Shown here in pieces: positions 1-9,235 of a stretch of DNA of 64,000 nt. Both the position numbers and the translations under genes were made by a program. Under the pieces are notes generated by a model that saw only the letters and a program-made list of their open reading frames with translations, made no database searches and was not told the DNA's origin. Source of the stretch: Spirosoma utsteinense (lineage in GTDB: Bacteria; Bacteroidota; Bacteroidia; Cytophagales; Spirosomataceae); the NCBI RefSeq assembly GCF_014282275.1, contig NZ_VFIA01000001.1, forward strand, positions 270,860 through 334,859. The letters are read 5' to 3'. Position 1 is the first letter of the stretch; each line of letters begins with the position of its first letter.

Positions 1-290
1 TAGGGAAGTCGCCCGAGGAGCTTAGCTTACCCTTTTTCGACGGTATTCCCGGACTTGATAGTCATAAGCCTTTGACCATAAACAACCTGACGTTAGGTAT
101 GAACTATCGGATTGCTCAGCAATACGGGAGTGATCTGGTGCTGGGTGCTCAGGTAACAGGTGCTGCTATGGATCGATTATTGCAACCGATTTACGGCAAA
201 ACACCCGTGTCCGGGCAGGTTTACCTTCGGCTATCGCCTTCACTTATGACCATGAGCGGCATGAAAGGGCATAAGACACGGCACCATTAA
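1..290 (+). CDS. C-terminal end of a probable outer-membrane protein (5' partial)
   Basis: The reading frame is open from the window edge (frame beginning at base 3) to a TAA stop at 288-290, leaving about 95 residues. The visible part has alternating polar and hydrophobic stretches like beta-strands and ends with a Met/His-rich tail (MTMSGMKGHKTRHH). Its position 43 nt ahead of a heavy-metal-associated domain gene suggests a copper-linked outer-membrane protein, but that is inference from context. The TTG at 72 is internal and is not a likely start. The family cannot be named from this fragment. Confidence 0.55.
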   Translation, partial: GKSPEELSLPFFDGIPGLDSHKPLTINNLTLGMNYRIAQQYGSDLVLGAQVTGAAMDRLLQPIYGKTPVSGQVYLRLSPSLMTMSGMKGHKTRHH

Positions 291-333
291 TATCTATTTT
301 TCGTTATCAGTAAACCATAAACCATCTACAACC

Positions 334-699
334 ATGTTACGGAACCTATTTCTAACCGCCCTTACGTCGCTGATGATCTTCGGCAACAGCTTTGCCGGCA
401 TATCGCTCCGCGATGACAAAGAGAAAGAAGTAAAGATCAAAACATCAGCCATTTGTGGGATGTGTAAAGCCCGCATCGAGCGAAATCTGGCCTTTGAGAA
501 AGGTGTCAAAGAGTCGACACTGGACGTCAAGTCAAAAGTAGTGACCATTAAATATAACCCTGCCAAAACCGATGTTGCCAAGTTGAAAGCAAACATCAGC
601 AAAACCGGGTACGACGCCGAAGAAGTGCTGGCCGACGAAGCAGGATATGCCAAGTTGCCCAGTTGCTGCAAGAAAGGCGGAGGGATGGATCACCAGTAA
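334..699 (+). CDS. Secreted heavy-metal-associated (HMA) domain protein
   Basis: A 121-residue protein with a short hydrophobic N-terminus (about residues 1-22, ending near SFAG) that looks like a signal peptide. It is followed by an HMA fold with the metal-binding motif CGMCKARIE, a variant of the usual GMxCxxC in which the cysteines are spaced CxxC. HMA domains bind Cu(I) or similar soft metals and pass them to transporters or chaperones. A second cysteine/histidine cluster (SCCKKGGGMDHQ) forms the C-terminus and could add metal ligands. The likely location is the periplasm. The upstream partial gene also ends in a Met/His-rich tail, so the two may form a copper-handling unit. Confidence 0.8.
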   Translation: MLRNLFLTALTSLMIFGNSFAGISLRDDKEKEVKIKTSAICGMCKARIERNLAFEKGVKESTLDVKSKVVTIKYNPAKTDVAKLKANISKTGYDAEEVLADEAGYAKLPSCCKKGGGMDHQ

Positions 700-732
700 G
701 GAACAATTTACCATAGTCTCCCCTAACAGAAT

Positions 733-759
733 AGCCCGATACTCAGTGAGTGTCGGGCT
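733..759. terminator. Hairpin between convergent genes
   Basis: A 12-bp stem (one G-T pair) with an AGT loop, formed by AGCCCGATACTC and GAGTGTCGGGCT. It lies between the HMA gene (+) and the esterase gene (-), so it could end transcription from both sides. The following T-rich tract is weak. Confidence 0.6.
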
Positions 760-786
760 GTTCTGTCATGGGAGTAACGGGTTTAA

Positions 787-1902
787 CTATTTGAACGCAT
801 TTCTCAACTGAACGGCCGCAAGCTCCTGTGCCTGCGCAGCTTCCGGGACAACTGCATACATGCCGAAAAACTCATGGGTTACGCCCTCGTAGAGTTGATA
901 CGTAACCTGTACGCCAACAGATTTCAGTTTTTCCCGCAGGGCCATTCCTTCGCTTTGCAGCGGATCAATTTCTGCCCCAATGATCGTGGTTGGGGGTAAA
1001 CCGCTTAGGTTAGCCACATCCGTCAGGGAAATCAGGGGGCTATCGCCATCGGCGGGCGTTCTGAAATAGCGCTCCACAAACCATTGGACTAAGGGACGGC
1101 TAAGAGGAACGGCGTTTGCATATTGGTTGTAAGACGGTGAAAACAGATCATTGTTTGCTACCGGAAACACCGACAAAATATGAACAGGTAAACCCAATCC
1201 CCGGTCGCGGGCCATCATAGCTACCGTGATCGCCATGTTTCCACCAGCGCTCTCCCCCGCAACCGCCACTTTCTCCGCATTTCCGCCAATAGATGCTGCG
1301 TTTTCCTTTACCCATTTATAGGCTGCGTAGGCATCTTCATGAGCGGTTGGGAATTTGTTTTCAGGAGCCAGCCGGTAATCGACCGACATAACAATTGCCC
1401 CTGTGTTCTGAGCAAGTGCCAGTGTCGAATACTCATATACTTCGGGGCTACCAATTACCCAGCCTCCACCATGGAAATAAACAATGACCGGGGCAGTGGC
1501 AGATGCGCCATCCGGTCTGTAGAGGACAACCCTGATTGGTGTGCCATTGGCACCTGGAATGGTACGCTCGCTCTTGGTAACCATTGCTTTGGGAGGAGCA
1601 ATGTTATTTTTGTCGAGTACAGCGTTTAAGGCATCCTTGAACGTCGGTTGGCTACGGGCCTCCTCCGTCGAGAGTTGATAAAGCGGAACAGGATTCAGGC
1701 GTTGAAGCTCTTCGATAACAGCCTGCATTTGAGGTCTGATGGTAGGTGCAAAGTCAGGCTTAGGTCCGGTTGGCTGGATACTTTGCCCTGGCAGAGCAAT
1801 TCGGTGATCTTCGCATGACGATAGTGTCAGGCCAGCCAGTAATGTAAGGGCGAGGCTCCATTGCGTAAAACGAAGCATTGAATCAGGGAAAAAATGGTTC
1901 AT
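787..1902 (-). CDS. Alpha/beta hydrolase, hormone-sensitive-lipase-type esterase (lipoprotein)
   Basis: A 371-residue protein with an N-terminal hydrophobic segment ending in a lipobox-like LTLSSC, so probably a lipoprotein. The HSL family oxyanion motif HGGGW is at about 144-148, the nucleophile motif GESAGG at about 216-221, the acid at Asp313 (IGAEIDP) and the catalytic histidine at about 343 (VTHEFF). The complete triad indicates an active carboxylesterase/lipase for short acyl esters; the substrate is unknown. A Met at residue 9 (base 1878) gives a signal peptide of more usual length and may be the true start. The gene stands alone, convergent with the HMA gene. Confidence 0.85.
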   Translation of the reverse strand: MNHFFPDSMLRFTQWSLALTLLAGLTLSSCEDHRIALPGQSIQPTGPKPDFAPTIRPQMQAVIEELQRLNPVPLYQLSTEEARSQPTFKDALNAVLDKNNIAPPKAMVTKSERTIPGANGTPIRVVLYRPDGASATAPVIVYFHGGGWVIGSPEVYEYSTLALAQNTGAIVMSVDYRLAPENKFPTAHEDAYAAYKWVKENAASIGGNAEKVAVAGESAGGNMAITVAMMARDRGLGLPVHILSVFPVANNDLFSPSYNQYANAVPLSRPLVQWFVERYFRTPADGDSPLISLTDVANLSGLPPTTIIGAEIDPLQSEGMALREKLKSVGVQVTYQLYEGVTHEFFGMYAVVPEAAQAQELAAVQLRNAFK

Positions 1903-2164
1903 AACGTTTAGTTTAATGTAACGACATATAAACTTGATAGTTAGTCTATAGTTATAGAATATTAACTAAACGGTTGCTCATTTTGCCAATGTTACAGGCT
2001 GGGGAGCAGGGAGCGCTTGTAGTCAGCGCATTAGGTAATACTACTAAATAACGAGCTGTTTTGAAGCGAATAGAGTTGCCGTGTGTTCATGCCGGTAGGG
2101 AATATACGAAACCGGGCAACAGGCAGATACAAACGTTTAGGGAATCTGGGATGGCCCAAGCGAA

Positions 2165-3136
2165 TTAGTCAACGTCAATCAAGGTTGGTTGACGGTAATG
2201 ATGGCGAACTTCGTTAACCAGGGCACGCATCTTTTCCACCAGTAATTCTGGCTCTTCGACAGTAACGAATTTTCCGTAAGAGAGAAGCCAGCGGGCCAGC
2301 CCGTCGATGTAAGGTGTACTAAGTTGAATTCGAACGCGATCTCCCAGGTCTTCCTCACCCAAAAACCCCCATATATATTTTTGTTCGTGCAGATGGCGTA
2401 CAATTGCCTTCTCAAAAACCACCGTTACTACGGCTGACGGCCTGTCAAATCTGGCTTTGATTTGGTTGAGGTATTGCTGTAAGGAAAGCCGTTCGTGGCG
2501 GGCAAATTGCTGCCCAGTATCACTGAGTTCACGAATGCGGTCGACCCGGAAATCACGATAGTCCTGACGGATGCGGCAATAGGCAATCAAATGCCACGCC
2601 ATACTGTAGTGATACAGGCCAACAGGTTCGACTTCGCGCCGACTTTCAGCATCGTTATAGCTCGAATGGTATATAATATCAAGGATATACTGTTGCGCAA
2701 TGGCCCGTTGAATGGTAGTCAGTAACGTATCGGAATAGGGCTGCCGGATTTCTGGCCTGGACACGTGCATCAGTTCATCGAGTTCGTTAAGGTGCTCCTG
2801 GTCCGGTTGCTTCAGCACCGATTTAATTTTATACAGGGCAGATTCAAACTCAGTGCGTATCGATTTGTCGGCCCATTTTTCAATTAGTTTTCCCGCCAGG
2901 AGCAGAGCACTGGCTTCTGCATTGGTGAACGATACGGGGGGCAGGTGATAATCGGTCAGAAAGTAGCCAACGCCTGCTTCTGCGCCGATTGGGACGCCCG
3001 CTTCTTCCAGAGAGCGCACATCACGGTAAACGGTGCGCAGGCTTATGGAAAACCGGTCAGCCAACTCCTGCGCTCGCACAACCCGTTTGGTTTGCAGGTG
3101 GATGAGAATAGCGGTCAAACGGTCGAGTCGGTTCAT
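2165..3136 (-). CDS. WYL-domain transcriptional regulator (YafY/DeoR-type HTH)
   Basis: A 323-residue regulator. The N-terminus (about 1-60) is an HTH_11-type winged helix (RLTAILIHLQTKRVV..., then SISLRTVYRDVRSLEEAGV). A central WYL domain (about 135-220) follows, with the characteristic YHYSMAWHLIAYCRIRQDYRDFRVDRI, and then a C-terminal WCX extension. WYL proteins are generally ligand-responsive repressors or activators. It lies between the esterase and a small acetyltransferase without operon linkage, so the target is unknown; autoregulation or control of a neighbour is possible. Confidence 0.85.
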   Translation of the reverse strand: MNRLDRLTAILIHLQTKRVVRAQELADRFSISLRTVYRDVRSLEEAGVPIGAEAGVGYFLTDYHLPPVSFTNAEASALLLAGKLIEKWADKSIRTEFESALYKIKSVLKQPDQEHLNELDELMHVSRPEIRQPYSDTLLTTIQRAIAQQYILDIIYHSSYNDAESRREVEPVGLYHYSMAWHLIAYCRIRQDYRDFRVDRIRELSDTGQQFARHERLSLQQYLNQIKARFDRPSAVVTVVFEKAIVRHLHEQKYIWGFLGEEDLGDRVRIQLSTPYIDGLARWLLSYGKFVTVEEPELLVEKMRALVNEVRHHYRQPTLIDVD

Positions 3137-3326
3137 AAGAGGGGGACAGGAGGACTGAGTCGAAAATTAAGGGCTTTACCACCTACTTACAACCGCCAGG
3201 GTAGGTAAGGCCATTGGCTGAGCGCCCCATTGAAAATTGAAACGACCCGATGTGTCAAGTTAAACAAATGAGCCGGTAATGCAGTACGTAGAAGTAAGAC
3301 ACAGTCGTAAAAACAAATATACAGGT

Positions 3327-3653
3327 ATGAAAATGTCCGACAGCCCGACCGACGGTTCCGTTGTTACGGATAATCGCCATCATCACCGGTTTGAGATGAA
3401 AACCGGTGATAAAGTATCCATCATAAACTACACGCAGGTCGATGATGAAACGCTTGCTCTAGTTCATACGGAAGTAGATCCTAGCCTGGAAGGTCAGGGA
3501 ATAGGCTCACAGTTGGTAAAAGGTGCTCTGGACTATATCGACCGGAATAATCTGAAAATTGTGCCGCTCTGCCGGTTTGTATCCGTTTATATCAAACGCC
3601 ATCCCGACTGGGACCGGGTTGTTTCAACGGCTTATCGGGCCGAGGATTTCTAA
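3327..3653 (+). CDS. Small GNAT-fold N-acetyltransferase (NATD1/YidJ-like)
   Basis: From the ATG at 3327 the product has 108 residues; the frame is open upstream to 3279, but the extra residues do not look like part of the fold. The motif VDPSLEGQGIGSQLVKGALDYI carries the acetyl-CoA-binding Q-G-x-G-S loop, and the C-terminal CRFVSVYIKRHPDW is the signature of the short NATD1-type GNAT family. Members are minimal acetyltransferases of unknown substrate. Convergent with the hydroxylase gene, only 2 nt from its stop. Confidence 0.8.
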   Translation: MKMSDSPTDGSVVTDNRHHHRFEMKTGDKVSIINYTQVDDETLALVHTEVDPSLEGQGIGSQLVKGALDYIDRNNLKIVPLCRFVSVYIKRHPDWDRVVSTAYRAEDF

Positions 3654-3655
3654 CA

Positions 3656-4549
3656 CTAGATCGAATCGGTGAGAACGCCGGACTTTTTTTGTTCCTCGTT
3701 TCTTAGCTGCTTCGTGGTTCGTCGGCTGCCATCGTGACTCCAGCCCGGCGGACCGAAGATATAACCCAGTGCGTTACGCAGGGACCCGGCCTGGCTTACA
3801 TCCCGCCCGATAGCTGTCCACTCGTGGAAGGCGATTCTGATGGGGTTATGCGAATCGATATTGGTGGTCAGCCCGTAGGTTGGACGCTGTTGTTCAGGAG
3901 CGAACGTACCAAACAACCGGTCCCATATGATGAGAATACCGGCGTGGTTTTTGTCCAGATAGGCCAGATTTGACCCATGATGCACCCGGTGGTGGGATGG
4001 CGTATTGAAAATATACTCGATAGGGGCGGGCAGTTTATCGATGTGTTCGGTATGAATCCAGAACTGATACAGTAAACTGACCGCCTGCATCGTCATAACC
4101 GCAATGGGCGAAAAGCCGACCAGCGGCAGCCAGATCCAGAATAGAAAAGCACCCGAAAGGGTACCCGTCCAGGTTTGGCGTAGTGCCGTGCCGAGGTTGT
4201 ACTTCTGCGAGGAGTGGTGTACCACGTGCGACGCCCAGAAGTAACGGCTGCTATGGCTGATCCGGTGAAACCAGTAATAGCTGAAATCATCGGCGAAGAA
4301 CAGCACTATCCAGGCCCATACCTGCGTCATATCGACGGTGAACAGCCGAAATTGATAGACGAGAGAATACGTGCCGAAGACGATCATTTTCCCCACAATT
4401 CCCACGATCACGTTACCGATGCCCATGGTCAGGCTTCCGGCCGTGTCTTTGACGTCGTAGTAATCTTTCTGCTGCCTGGCGGTCAGGATGACCTCCGCAA
4501 CGAGTAAGATGATAAAGCCCGGAATCGCATACTGAATTAGGTCCCTCAT
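3656..4549 (-). CDS. Sterol desaturase / fatty acid hydroxylase superfamily membrane protein
   Basis: A 297-residue integral membrane protein. Hydrophobic helices at about 8-28 and 45-85 and around 150-185 flank the di-iron histidine boxes: HRISHSSRYFWASH, VVHHSSQ, HTEHID and PSHHRVHHGSN. These boxes identify the fatty acid hydroxylase/sterol desaturase superfamily, which uses a non-haem di-iron centre to hydroxylate or desaturate lipids at the membrane. In Bacteroidota such genes are often linked to carotenoid or lipid modification, but nothing nearby points to a specific substrate. Upstream, at 4697-4704, is a CAAAAGTA (TACTTTTG on the minus strand) that could be a -7 element. Confidence 0.85.
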   Translation of the reverse strand: MRDLIQYAIPGFIILLVAEVILTARQQKDYYDVKDTAGSLTMGIGNVIVGIVGKMIVFGTYSLVYQFRLFTVDMTQVWAWIVLFFADDFSYYWFHRISHSSRYFWASHVVHHSSQKYNLGTALRQTWTGTLSGAFLFWIWLPLVGFSPIAVMTMQAVSLLYQFWIHTEHIDKLPAPIEYIFNTPSHHRVHHGSNLAYLDKNHAGILIIWDRLFGTFAPEQQRPTYGLTTNIDSHNPIRIAFHEWTAIGRDVSQAGSLRNALGYIFGPPGWSHDGSRRTTKQLRNEEQKKSGVLTDSI

Positions 4550-4907
4550 GTAGGTGTGCGTCTGGATATGCCAACCGATCCGTTACTATCGAAGGGCAGG
4601 AACTGGCTACTTCTGACCCTCGTCTTGGACCCCTATCGGCCCGGTACATTACCCTCTTATAAAGGCTAAACGCGACAACTACTACCTATATCCTAACAAA
4701 AGTAAGCAGGGTAATTATTCCAAGTGAACTACCGGAATGTATTTGAACAAGTAAAGCCAAAAATACCTGGGATAGTGATTTGAAAATCAGGTAGGGAAGC
4801 TTTCTTCTAGCATACAGGTCATACCAATTATTCAGTCAGGCTCATAAAAAAAGCCCGAACGGTGATGTTCAGGCTTTTTTTAAAGTGTGTAGAAGAACGA
4901 TGTCGAA
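4550..4907. other. Intergenic region between the hydroxylase gene and rho
   Basis: No convincing gene. It holds a possible -7 box for the hydroxylase gene (minus strand, 4697-4704, with no good -33 at the usual spacing) and the rho terminator at 4846-4881. The rest is without recognisable structure. Confidence 0.5.
4846..4881 (-). terminator. Intrinsic terminator of rho
   Basis: On the minus strand a stem (AAGCC/GGCTT and GAAC/GTTC with one internal mismatch) flanked by seven A/T pairs ends in a run of U, 27 nt after the rho stop codon. A Rho-independent terminator placed after rho itself is sensible. Confidence 0.85.
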
Positions 4908-7109
4908 TTACCGGTTCATCGAGATCAGGAATTCTTCGTTGTTTCGGGTACCTTTCATGCGGTCGAGCAGAAAATCCATACTTTCCATAGGGTTCATGTC
5001 AGACATGTGTTTGCGCAGGATCCATACCCGTTGCAGGGTTTCTTTATCCAGCAGCAGATCTTCCCGGCGCGTTCCTGAAGCCATTACATCGACAGCTGGG
5101 TATACACGTTTGTTCGCCAGTTTACGGTCGAGCTGGAGTTCCATGTTGCCGGTGCCTTTGAATTCCTCGAAAATCACTTCGTCCATTTTGGAGCCCGTAT
5201 CGATCAGGGCTGTGGCAATGATCGTTAGCGAACCGCCATTCTCTACGTTACGGGCAGCCCCGAAGAACCGCTTCGGCCGATGGAGGGCGTTGGCATCCAC
5301 ACCACCCGACAGAATCTTACCCGAGGATGGAACAACGGTATTGTAGGCCCGGGCCAGACGGGTAATCGAATCGAGCAGAATAACCACATCATGGCCACAT
5401 TCGACCATACGTTTAGCTTTTTCAAGCACCATGCTCGATACTTTCACATGCCGGTCGGCCTGTTCATCGAAGGTCGACGAAATAACCTCTGCGTTAACGC
5501 TGCGGGCCATGTCTGTCACTTCTTCCGGGCGCTCGTCGATGAGTAACACGATGAGGTATACTTCCGGGTGGTTACGCGTAATAGCGTTGGCTATCTCCTT
5601 CAATAGCACCGTTTTACCCGTCTTAGGCTGGGCCACGATCATGCCGCGCTGTCCTTTTCCGATTGGCGCAAACAAGTCCAGCACCCGCGACGAATAATTC
5701 TCGGGGCGGTTGCTCAGGTGAAGTTGCTCTTCGGGAAATAGAGGAGTCAGGTACTCGAACGGAATCCGGTCCCGAATTTCCTCCGTTGTTTTGCCATTTA
5801 CGGTTGATACCCGTAATAGGGCAAAATATTTCTCTCCCTCTTTAGGTGGACGAATGGCTCCGCGTACGGTATCGCCGGTTTTCAGACCGAATAGCTTGAT
5901 TTGTGAGGGCGATACATAAATATCGTCCGGACTGGCGAGGTAGTTGTAATCGGCTGAACGGAGAAAACCATAGCCGCCGTCCTGCATAATCTCCAGAACA
6001 CCTTCGTTGTCGATGATACCATCGAATTCACGGATATGCTGGTTATACTGGCGACGAATGCGATTCTGGTATTCCTGTGCTTCCCGCGATGGCTGATTCA
6101 ACGGCGGCTGCGACGGCTGGCCGGTTTGCGGCTGATCGCTCTGTTGCTGGTTCTCGCCTTCCTGCGTTTGGCCTGGCTGGGCATCCGTTTCAACCGAGGA
6201 ATCTGTCACTACAGCTTCTTCAGATTGCCTGTTTCCAGCATTATCTTCTGATAGAACAGTTGGTGTCAGCGCTTCTTCGTCTGGCCGCGAAGCAAAGGTT
6301 GATGGCGCTTCGTCGGATACCACACGCGGTGTGCGGGGGCGCTGACCGGCAGATATGGGTCGATTTGACGATTCACTGCCTTCGCGTGGCCGGTCCAGCC
6401 GGTCCCGACGTGGCTGTGCGCCATCCCGGTTAGTATCTGTGCGTTGCCGATTATTTGCACCATCGCGCCCCGCCGGCTGGTTCCCGTCAGACCGCAGTGG
6501 GCGCTGCTGGCGGTTTACTTCAGTCCGTGGATTTATTTCCCGCTCGTTTCTTGAACGGGGCACCTGTTGTTCTGAGACACCATTTACAGGCTGAACGTCA
6601 GTCTGTACAGGTTGCTCATCGGCAGGCTGAGTTTTCGTTTCAGGTTGTTGTAAAGGCTCAGCGTCGGCTGGGAACGTACCTGGTTTTGTTTCGGCGGCAG
6701 CGCCCTGATCCGCGGAGGTCATGCCATCTTCGGGGGTAGGGGCTGGCATATCGGCCGCACCGGCATCGCGCCGAACACGCTGACGGGTCCGGCTGCTGTC
6801 AGGTCCATCGGTTGCCGGACGGGAGACGGGTGCACTGTCTGATGCGACAGGGGTTACGGGTTCAGGCGCAGGCTCGGTAGTAGCGGGTACTGCCTTGGGG
6901 CGCCGGCCACGACGGGGGGCTTCCTCTGCGACCGGGGCTGGAGCGGCTCCCTCAACGACATCAGGGCCGGGCATGACCGACTGTTTCTTCAGTATCTCGT
7001 AAATCAATTCTTTTTTCTGGAATTTGGCATTGTCGCGAATACCAAATTCATCGGCAATGGGACGAAGCTCAGAGAGGAGCTTTGCATTCAATTCTTCAAT
7101 ATTATACAT
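4908..7109 (-). CDS. rho: Transcription termination factor Rho, long Bacteroidota form
   Basis: A 733-residue Rho. The N-terminal Rho_N SAP-like helix bundle is at about 1-45 ([21 protein letters not shown]). It is followed by roughly 280 residues of low complexity rich in Gln, Pro, Arg, Asp and Glu (about 48-340). Next come the cold-shock RNA-binding domain ([22 protein letters not shown]) and the ATPase core with Walker A QPKTGKT (near residue 490), Walker [12 protein letters not shown] (near 575), the Q-loop/R-loop region and a conserved C-terminus. E. coli Rho has about 419 residues, so the insertion accounts for the difference; such insertions are known in Bacteroidota. It acts as a hexameric RNA helicase terminating transcription. 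A strong promoter lies about 340 nt upstream, leaving a long leader. Confidence 0.97.
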   Translation of the reverse strand: MYNIEELNAKLLSELRPIADEFGIRDNAKFQKKELIYEILKKQSVMPGPDVVEGAAPAPVAEEAPRRGRRPKAVPATTEPAPEPVTPVASDSAPVSRPATDGPDSSRTRQRVRRDAGAADMPAPTPEDGMTSADQGAAAETKPGTFPADAEPLQQPETKTQPADEQPVQTDVQPVNGVSEQQVPRSRNEREINPRTEVNRQQRPLRSDGNQPAGRDGANNRQRTDTNRDGAQPRRDRLDRPREGSESSNRPISAGQRPRTPRVVSDEAPSTFASRPDEEALTPTVLSEDNAGNRQSEEAVVTDSSVETDAQPGQTQEGENQQQSDQPQTGQPSQPPLNQPSREAQEYQNRIRRQYNQHIREFDGIIDNEGVLEIMQDGGYGFLRSADYNYLASPDDIYVSPSQIKLFGLKTGDTVRGAIRPPKEGEKYFALLRVSTVNGKTTEEIRDRIPFEYLTPLFPEEQLHLSNRPENYSSRVLDLFAPIGKGQRGMIVAQPKTGKTVLLKEIANAITRNHPEVYLIVLLIDERPEEVTDMARSVNAEVISSTFDEQADRHVKVSSMVLEKAKRMVECGHDVVILLDSITRLARAYNTVVPSSGKILSGGVDANALHRPKRFFGAARNVENGGSLTIIATALIDTGSKMDEVIFEEFKGTGNMELQLDRKLANKRVYPAVDVMASGTRREDLLLDKETLQRVWILRKHMSDMNPMESMDFLLDRMKGTRNNEEFLISMNR

Positions 7110-7446
7110 AAGTGCAGGTTAGCAGTAAACCTTGGAGAAGCCAATTTACTGGCGGTAATGATAGAGTTTGGTATATAAGAAGCAGGTAACGCCTATCGTG
7201 AAAGGCAATGCTTCGGGTTGAAAAGCGAACAGAGGGGTCAAATGCCAAACCGATCTGAATCTAACAGGGTTGCTTAAGTACGCAATGAAAACAGGTTAAC
7301 TGGAAGTAGTTTACTTGATCCAAACACAAAGGTCTGGTGGGGCCAGACTTGGTGATTATCAAAACGTTTGGGAAAACGGACAGTCTGTCGTAGCTATGGA
7401 GCGTTGCCTTTAAGAAAGCACCACCTGCTGACCGGGTTGATGGTAG

Positions 7447-7477
7447 CAAAGGTAATACACTGATCCGGTTTTGTCAA
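7447..7477 (-). promoter_or_regulatory. Probable rho promoter (Bacteroidota -33/-7 type)
   Basis: Read on the minus strand: TTG (7475-7477), a 20-nt spacer, then TACCTTTG (7447-7454), a full match to the Bacteroidota -7 consensus TAnnTTTG. The -33 site also reads TTGACA. Transcription would start near 7443, giving a leader of about 330 nt before the rho start codon. The same TTG-N20-TAnnTTTG layout occurs at 19755-19785 and 57432-57462. Confidence 0.75.
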
Positions 7478-7755
7478 CATAACGTTTCCCCGTATAAAAT
7501 GTTTCCACCTGCCGACTGTGAAATGCATTTTCCTGAAAATTTCCGGACATAAGTAGGCTCCTGGTGCCGGGCTAAGGTTTCCAGTCTACAAGAATACTGG
7601 CTACAAAAGGCTTATTATGCCCCATAAAAGCATACAGCCAGCTGTACCTACAGACTACATAACAGGTCTGCTCAATACAGGCTACCGGGATTGTAATCGT
7701 CAACTTCCCATAAACTAATCCTGCCAATCGGTTCAACTACTTTTCTCTACCCATA

Positions 7756-7888
7756 GAACCTGTTCAGGATTACTGGCAGGAGGTAGTCGGTTGTAGCCTG
7801 GACGGCCACGTCCGGGTGTGAAATGGGAATACGCTTACCCGGACGTGGCCGTCCAGGCTACTACCTGTCAGTAATCCTGAACAGGTTC
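7756..7888. repeat. 133-nt nested inverted repeat
   Basis: The outer arms are 20-nt perfect complements (7756-7775 and 7869-7888, beginning GAACCTGTTCAGG). The inner arms are 25-nt perfect complements (7793-7817 and 7837-7861, beginning GTAGCCTGGACGG) around a 19-nt loop. The left side carries about 10 nt more than the right between the arms. The length and perfection exceed a normal terminator, and no gene ends immediately beside it. It may be a MITE-like or REP-like element, or a structured RNA; its role is unknown. Confidence 0.85.
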
Positions 7889-8006
7889 ATATTCTTCAAA
7901 GAGCGACTACACCGTTGGCAGCATCCAGAATCTCGCTAAATTCATAGCGAAATACAATCAGGTAATGACGTAGCAGGATGGCCGACTACACATTTATACT
8001 ACAATA

Positions 8007-9017
8007 ATGCTCAGAATTTGCTTCCTTTTCGGGTTGTCATTAAGCTACTTGTTCAGCTCTGCTCAGATGACCGAATCTCTTCTTACTCAGAAACGCAGGA
8101 CGGAGAGCGGAAAACTGATCTATAGTGGTAGCCAATATCGAATCTGGCTGCAACAGACAGAGCCAAGCGATATCAAACTACTAATCATTCCTGGTGGACC
8201 AGGTAACAACCATACGGGATACGCTCCATTTTCCTATTTTTTACCTCCTAAGGGCGTACAAGTATACATCGTAGATATGGTTGATTGTGGTCTGTCTGAT
8301 CGAACAAATAACCCTGCTTTCTGGACGCTGACCAATTATGTTAAAGACATTGAACAAATCCGTAAGGAACTGGGCGTAGAGCAACTTTATTTGCTGGGTC
8401 ACTCCTTTGGTGGAGCAATTGCCCTAGAGTATGCTTATGCCTTCCCGCAAGCCGTTAAAGGGCTTATAGTATCTAATATGAGTTACAGCACAGAAGCAGT
8501 GGGAATCAATACAGATCGATTCGTGGATAGCTTAGCCGCTCATGATGCTACGGTTCAGGGGTTACGAACCCAAGCGAAATCGCTGGAATCCAGCAGTAAT
8601 TTATATAGTAAGCTGATGGCTCAATCCGACAGCTTGGCGTTCAATTTACTAAGCCACAGCCAAACTCCATCCATAGGCAATTCTCTGCCTGAATTAGCCA
8701 CATTTCAAGAAGCAGCTCACTCATCTGAGCTAAATGATGCGAGCCAAAAAATTTATCAGCACTTCATCAACTCGGGTGAGCTAATGAGTTGGAACTTTGA
8801 GGATCGTATGCACCGTCTCCGAATGCCTGTGTTGATTTTGGCCGGCGATCAGGACTATGCCTTGTCCGTGTCCGACGCTGCCTTTATGAAGCAACATATT
8901 CCAAAGGCTGAAGTCACTATTTGCCCAGAGGGAGGTCATATTATGTTTTGGACTAATCGAGATTGTTACTATCCTTCTCTACTCAAATTTATCAATGGCG
9001 TTGAGCAGAAAAAGTGA
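8007..9017 (+). CDS. Secreted alpha/beta hydrolase, proline-iminopeptidase-like
   Basis: A 336-residue protein with a signal peptide (about 1-19, ending SSAQ). The oxyanion motif IPGGPGNNHTGY is typical of proline iminopeptidases and related S33 hydrolases. The nucleophile elbow is GHSFGGA, the acid lies in LAGDQDYAL and the histidine in PEGGHIMFW, so the triad is complete. It probably acts in the periplasm or outside the cell on peptides or esters. Three 60-nt lines I counted in this gene have 38-50% G+C, lower than its neighbours by eye, and it sits alone between gene-poor stretches, so acquisition by transfer is possible. Confidence 0.8.
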   Translation: MLRICFLFGLSLSYLFSSAQMTESLLTQKRRTESGKLIYSGSQYRIWLQQTEPSDIKLLIIPGGPGNNHTGYAPFSYFLPPKGVQVYIVDMVDCGLSDRTNNPAFWTLTNYVKDIEQIRKELGVEQLYLLGHSFGGAIALEYAYAFPQAVKGLIVSNMSYSTEAVGINTDRFVDSLAAHDATVQGLRTQAKSLESSSNLYSKLMAQSDSLAFNLLSHSQTPSIGNSLPELATFQEAAHSSELNDASQKIYQHFINSGELMSWNFEDRMHRLRMPVLILAGDQDYALSVSDAAFMKQHIPKAEVTICPEGGHIMFWTNRDCYYPSLLKFINGVEQKK

Positions 9018-9235
9018 AGAAAGTCAATTAATTGGTACGTGAATATGTGCCTAAGATTCATGCACAACAGTTCCGCCCAGGATGGCTAACTTATAAACCG
9101 GCGAAACAGCCAGGATAAGACTGTAGAGGAATACAAATCCTAATGGCGGTCGGTTAGCGAACGCTATCCTTAAATTTCCTTAAAACTAAACACTGGCGCA
9201 ACGACTCACGGGTTGTTCAGCGTTACAGGTATCGA

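Larger units (their letters stand above)
7110..8006. other. Gene-poor stretch upstream of rho
   Basis: About 900 bp without a convincing gene. The first 340 bp are the probable rho leader, including a small hairpin at 7332-7348 (GTCTGG/CCAGAC). Next comes the rho promoter (7447-7477) and then about 280 bp of featureless DNA. A 133-nt nested inverted repeat (7756-7888) and roughly 120 bp before the hydrolase gene complete it. A 62-codon frame at 7261-7449 begins with TTG inside the promoter and is unlikely to be translated. Confidence 0.6.

Noticed and set aside
7261..7449. 62-codon frame in the rho leader as a possible leader peptide
   Set aside because: Its TTG start lies inside the -7 element and upstream of the expected transcription start, and there is no conserved sequence.
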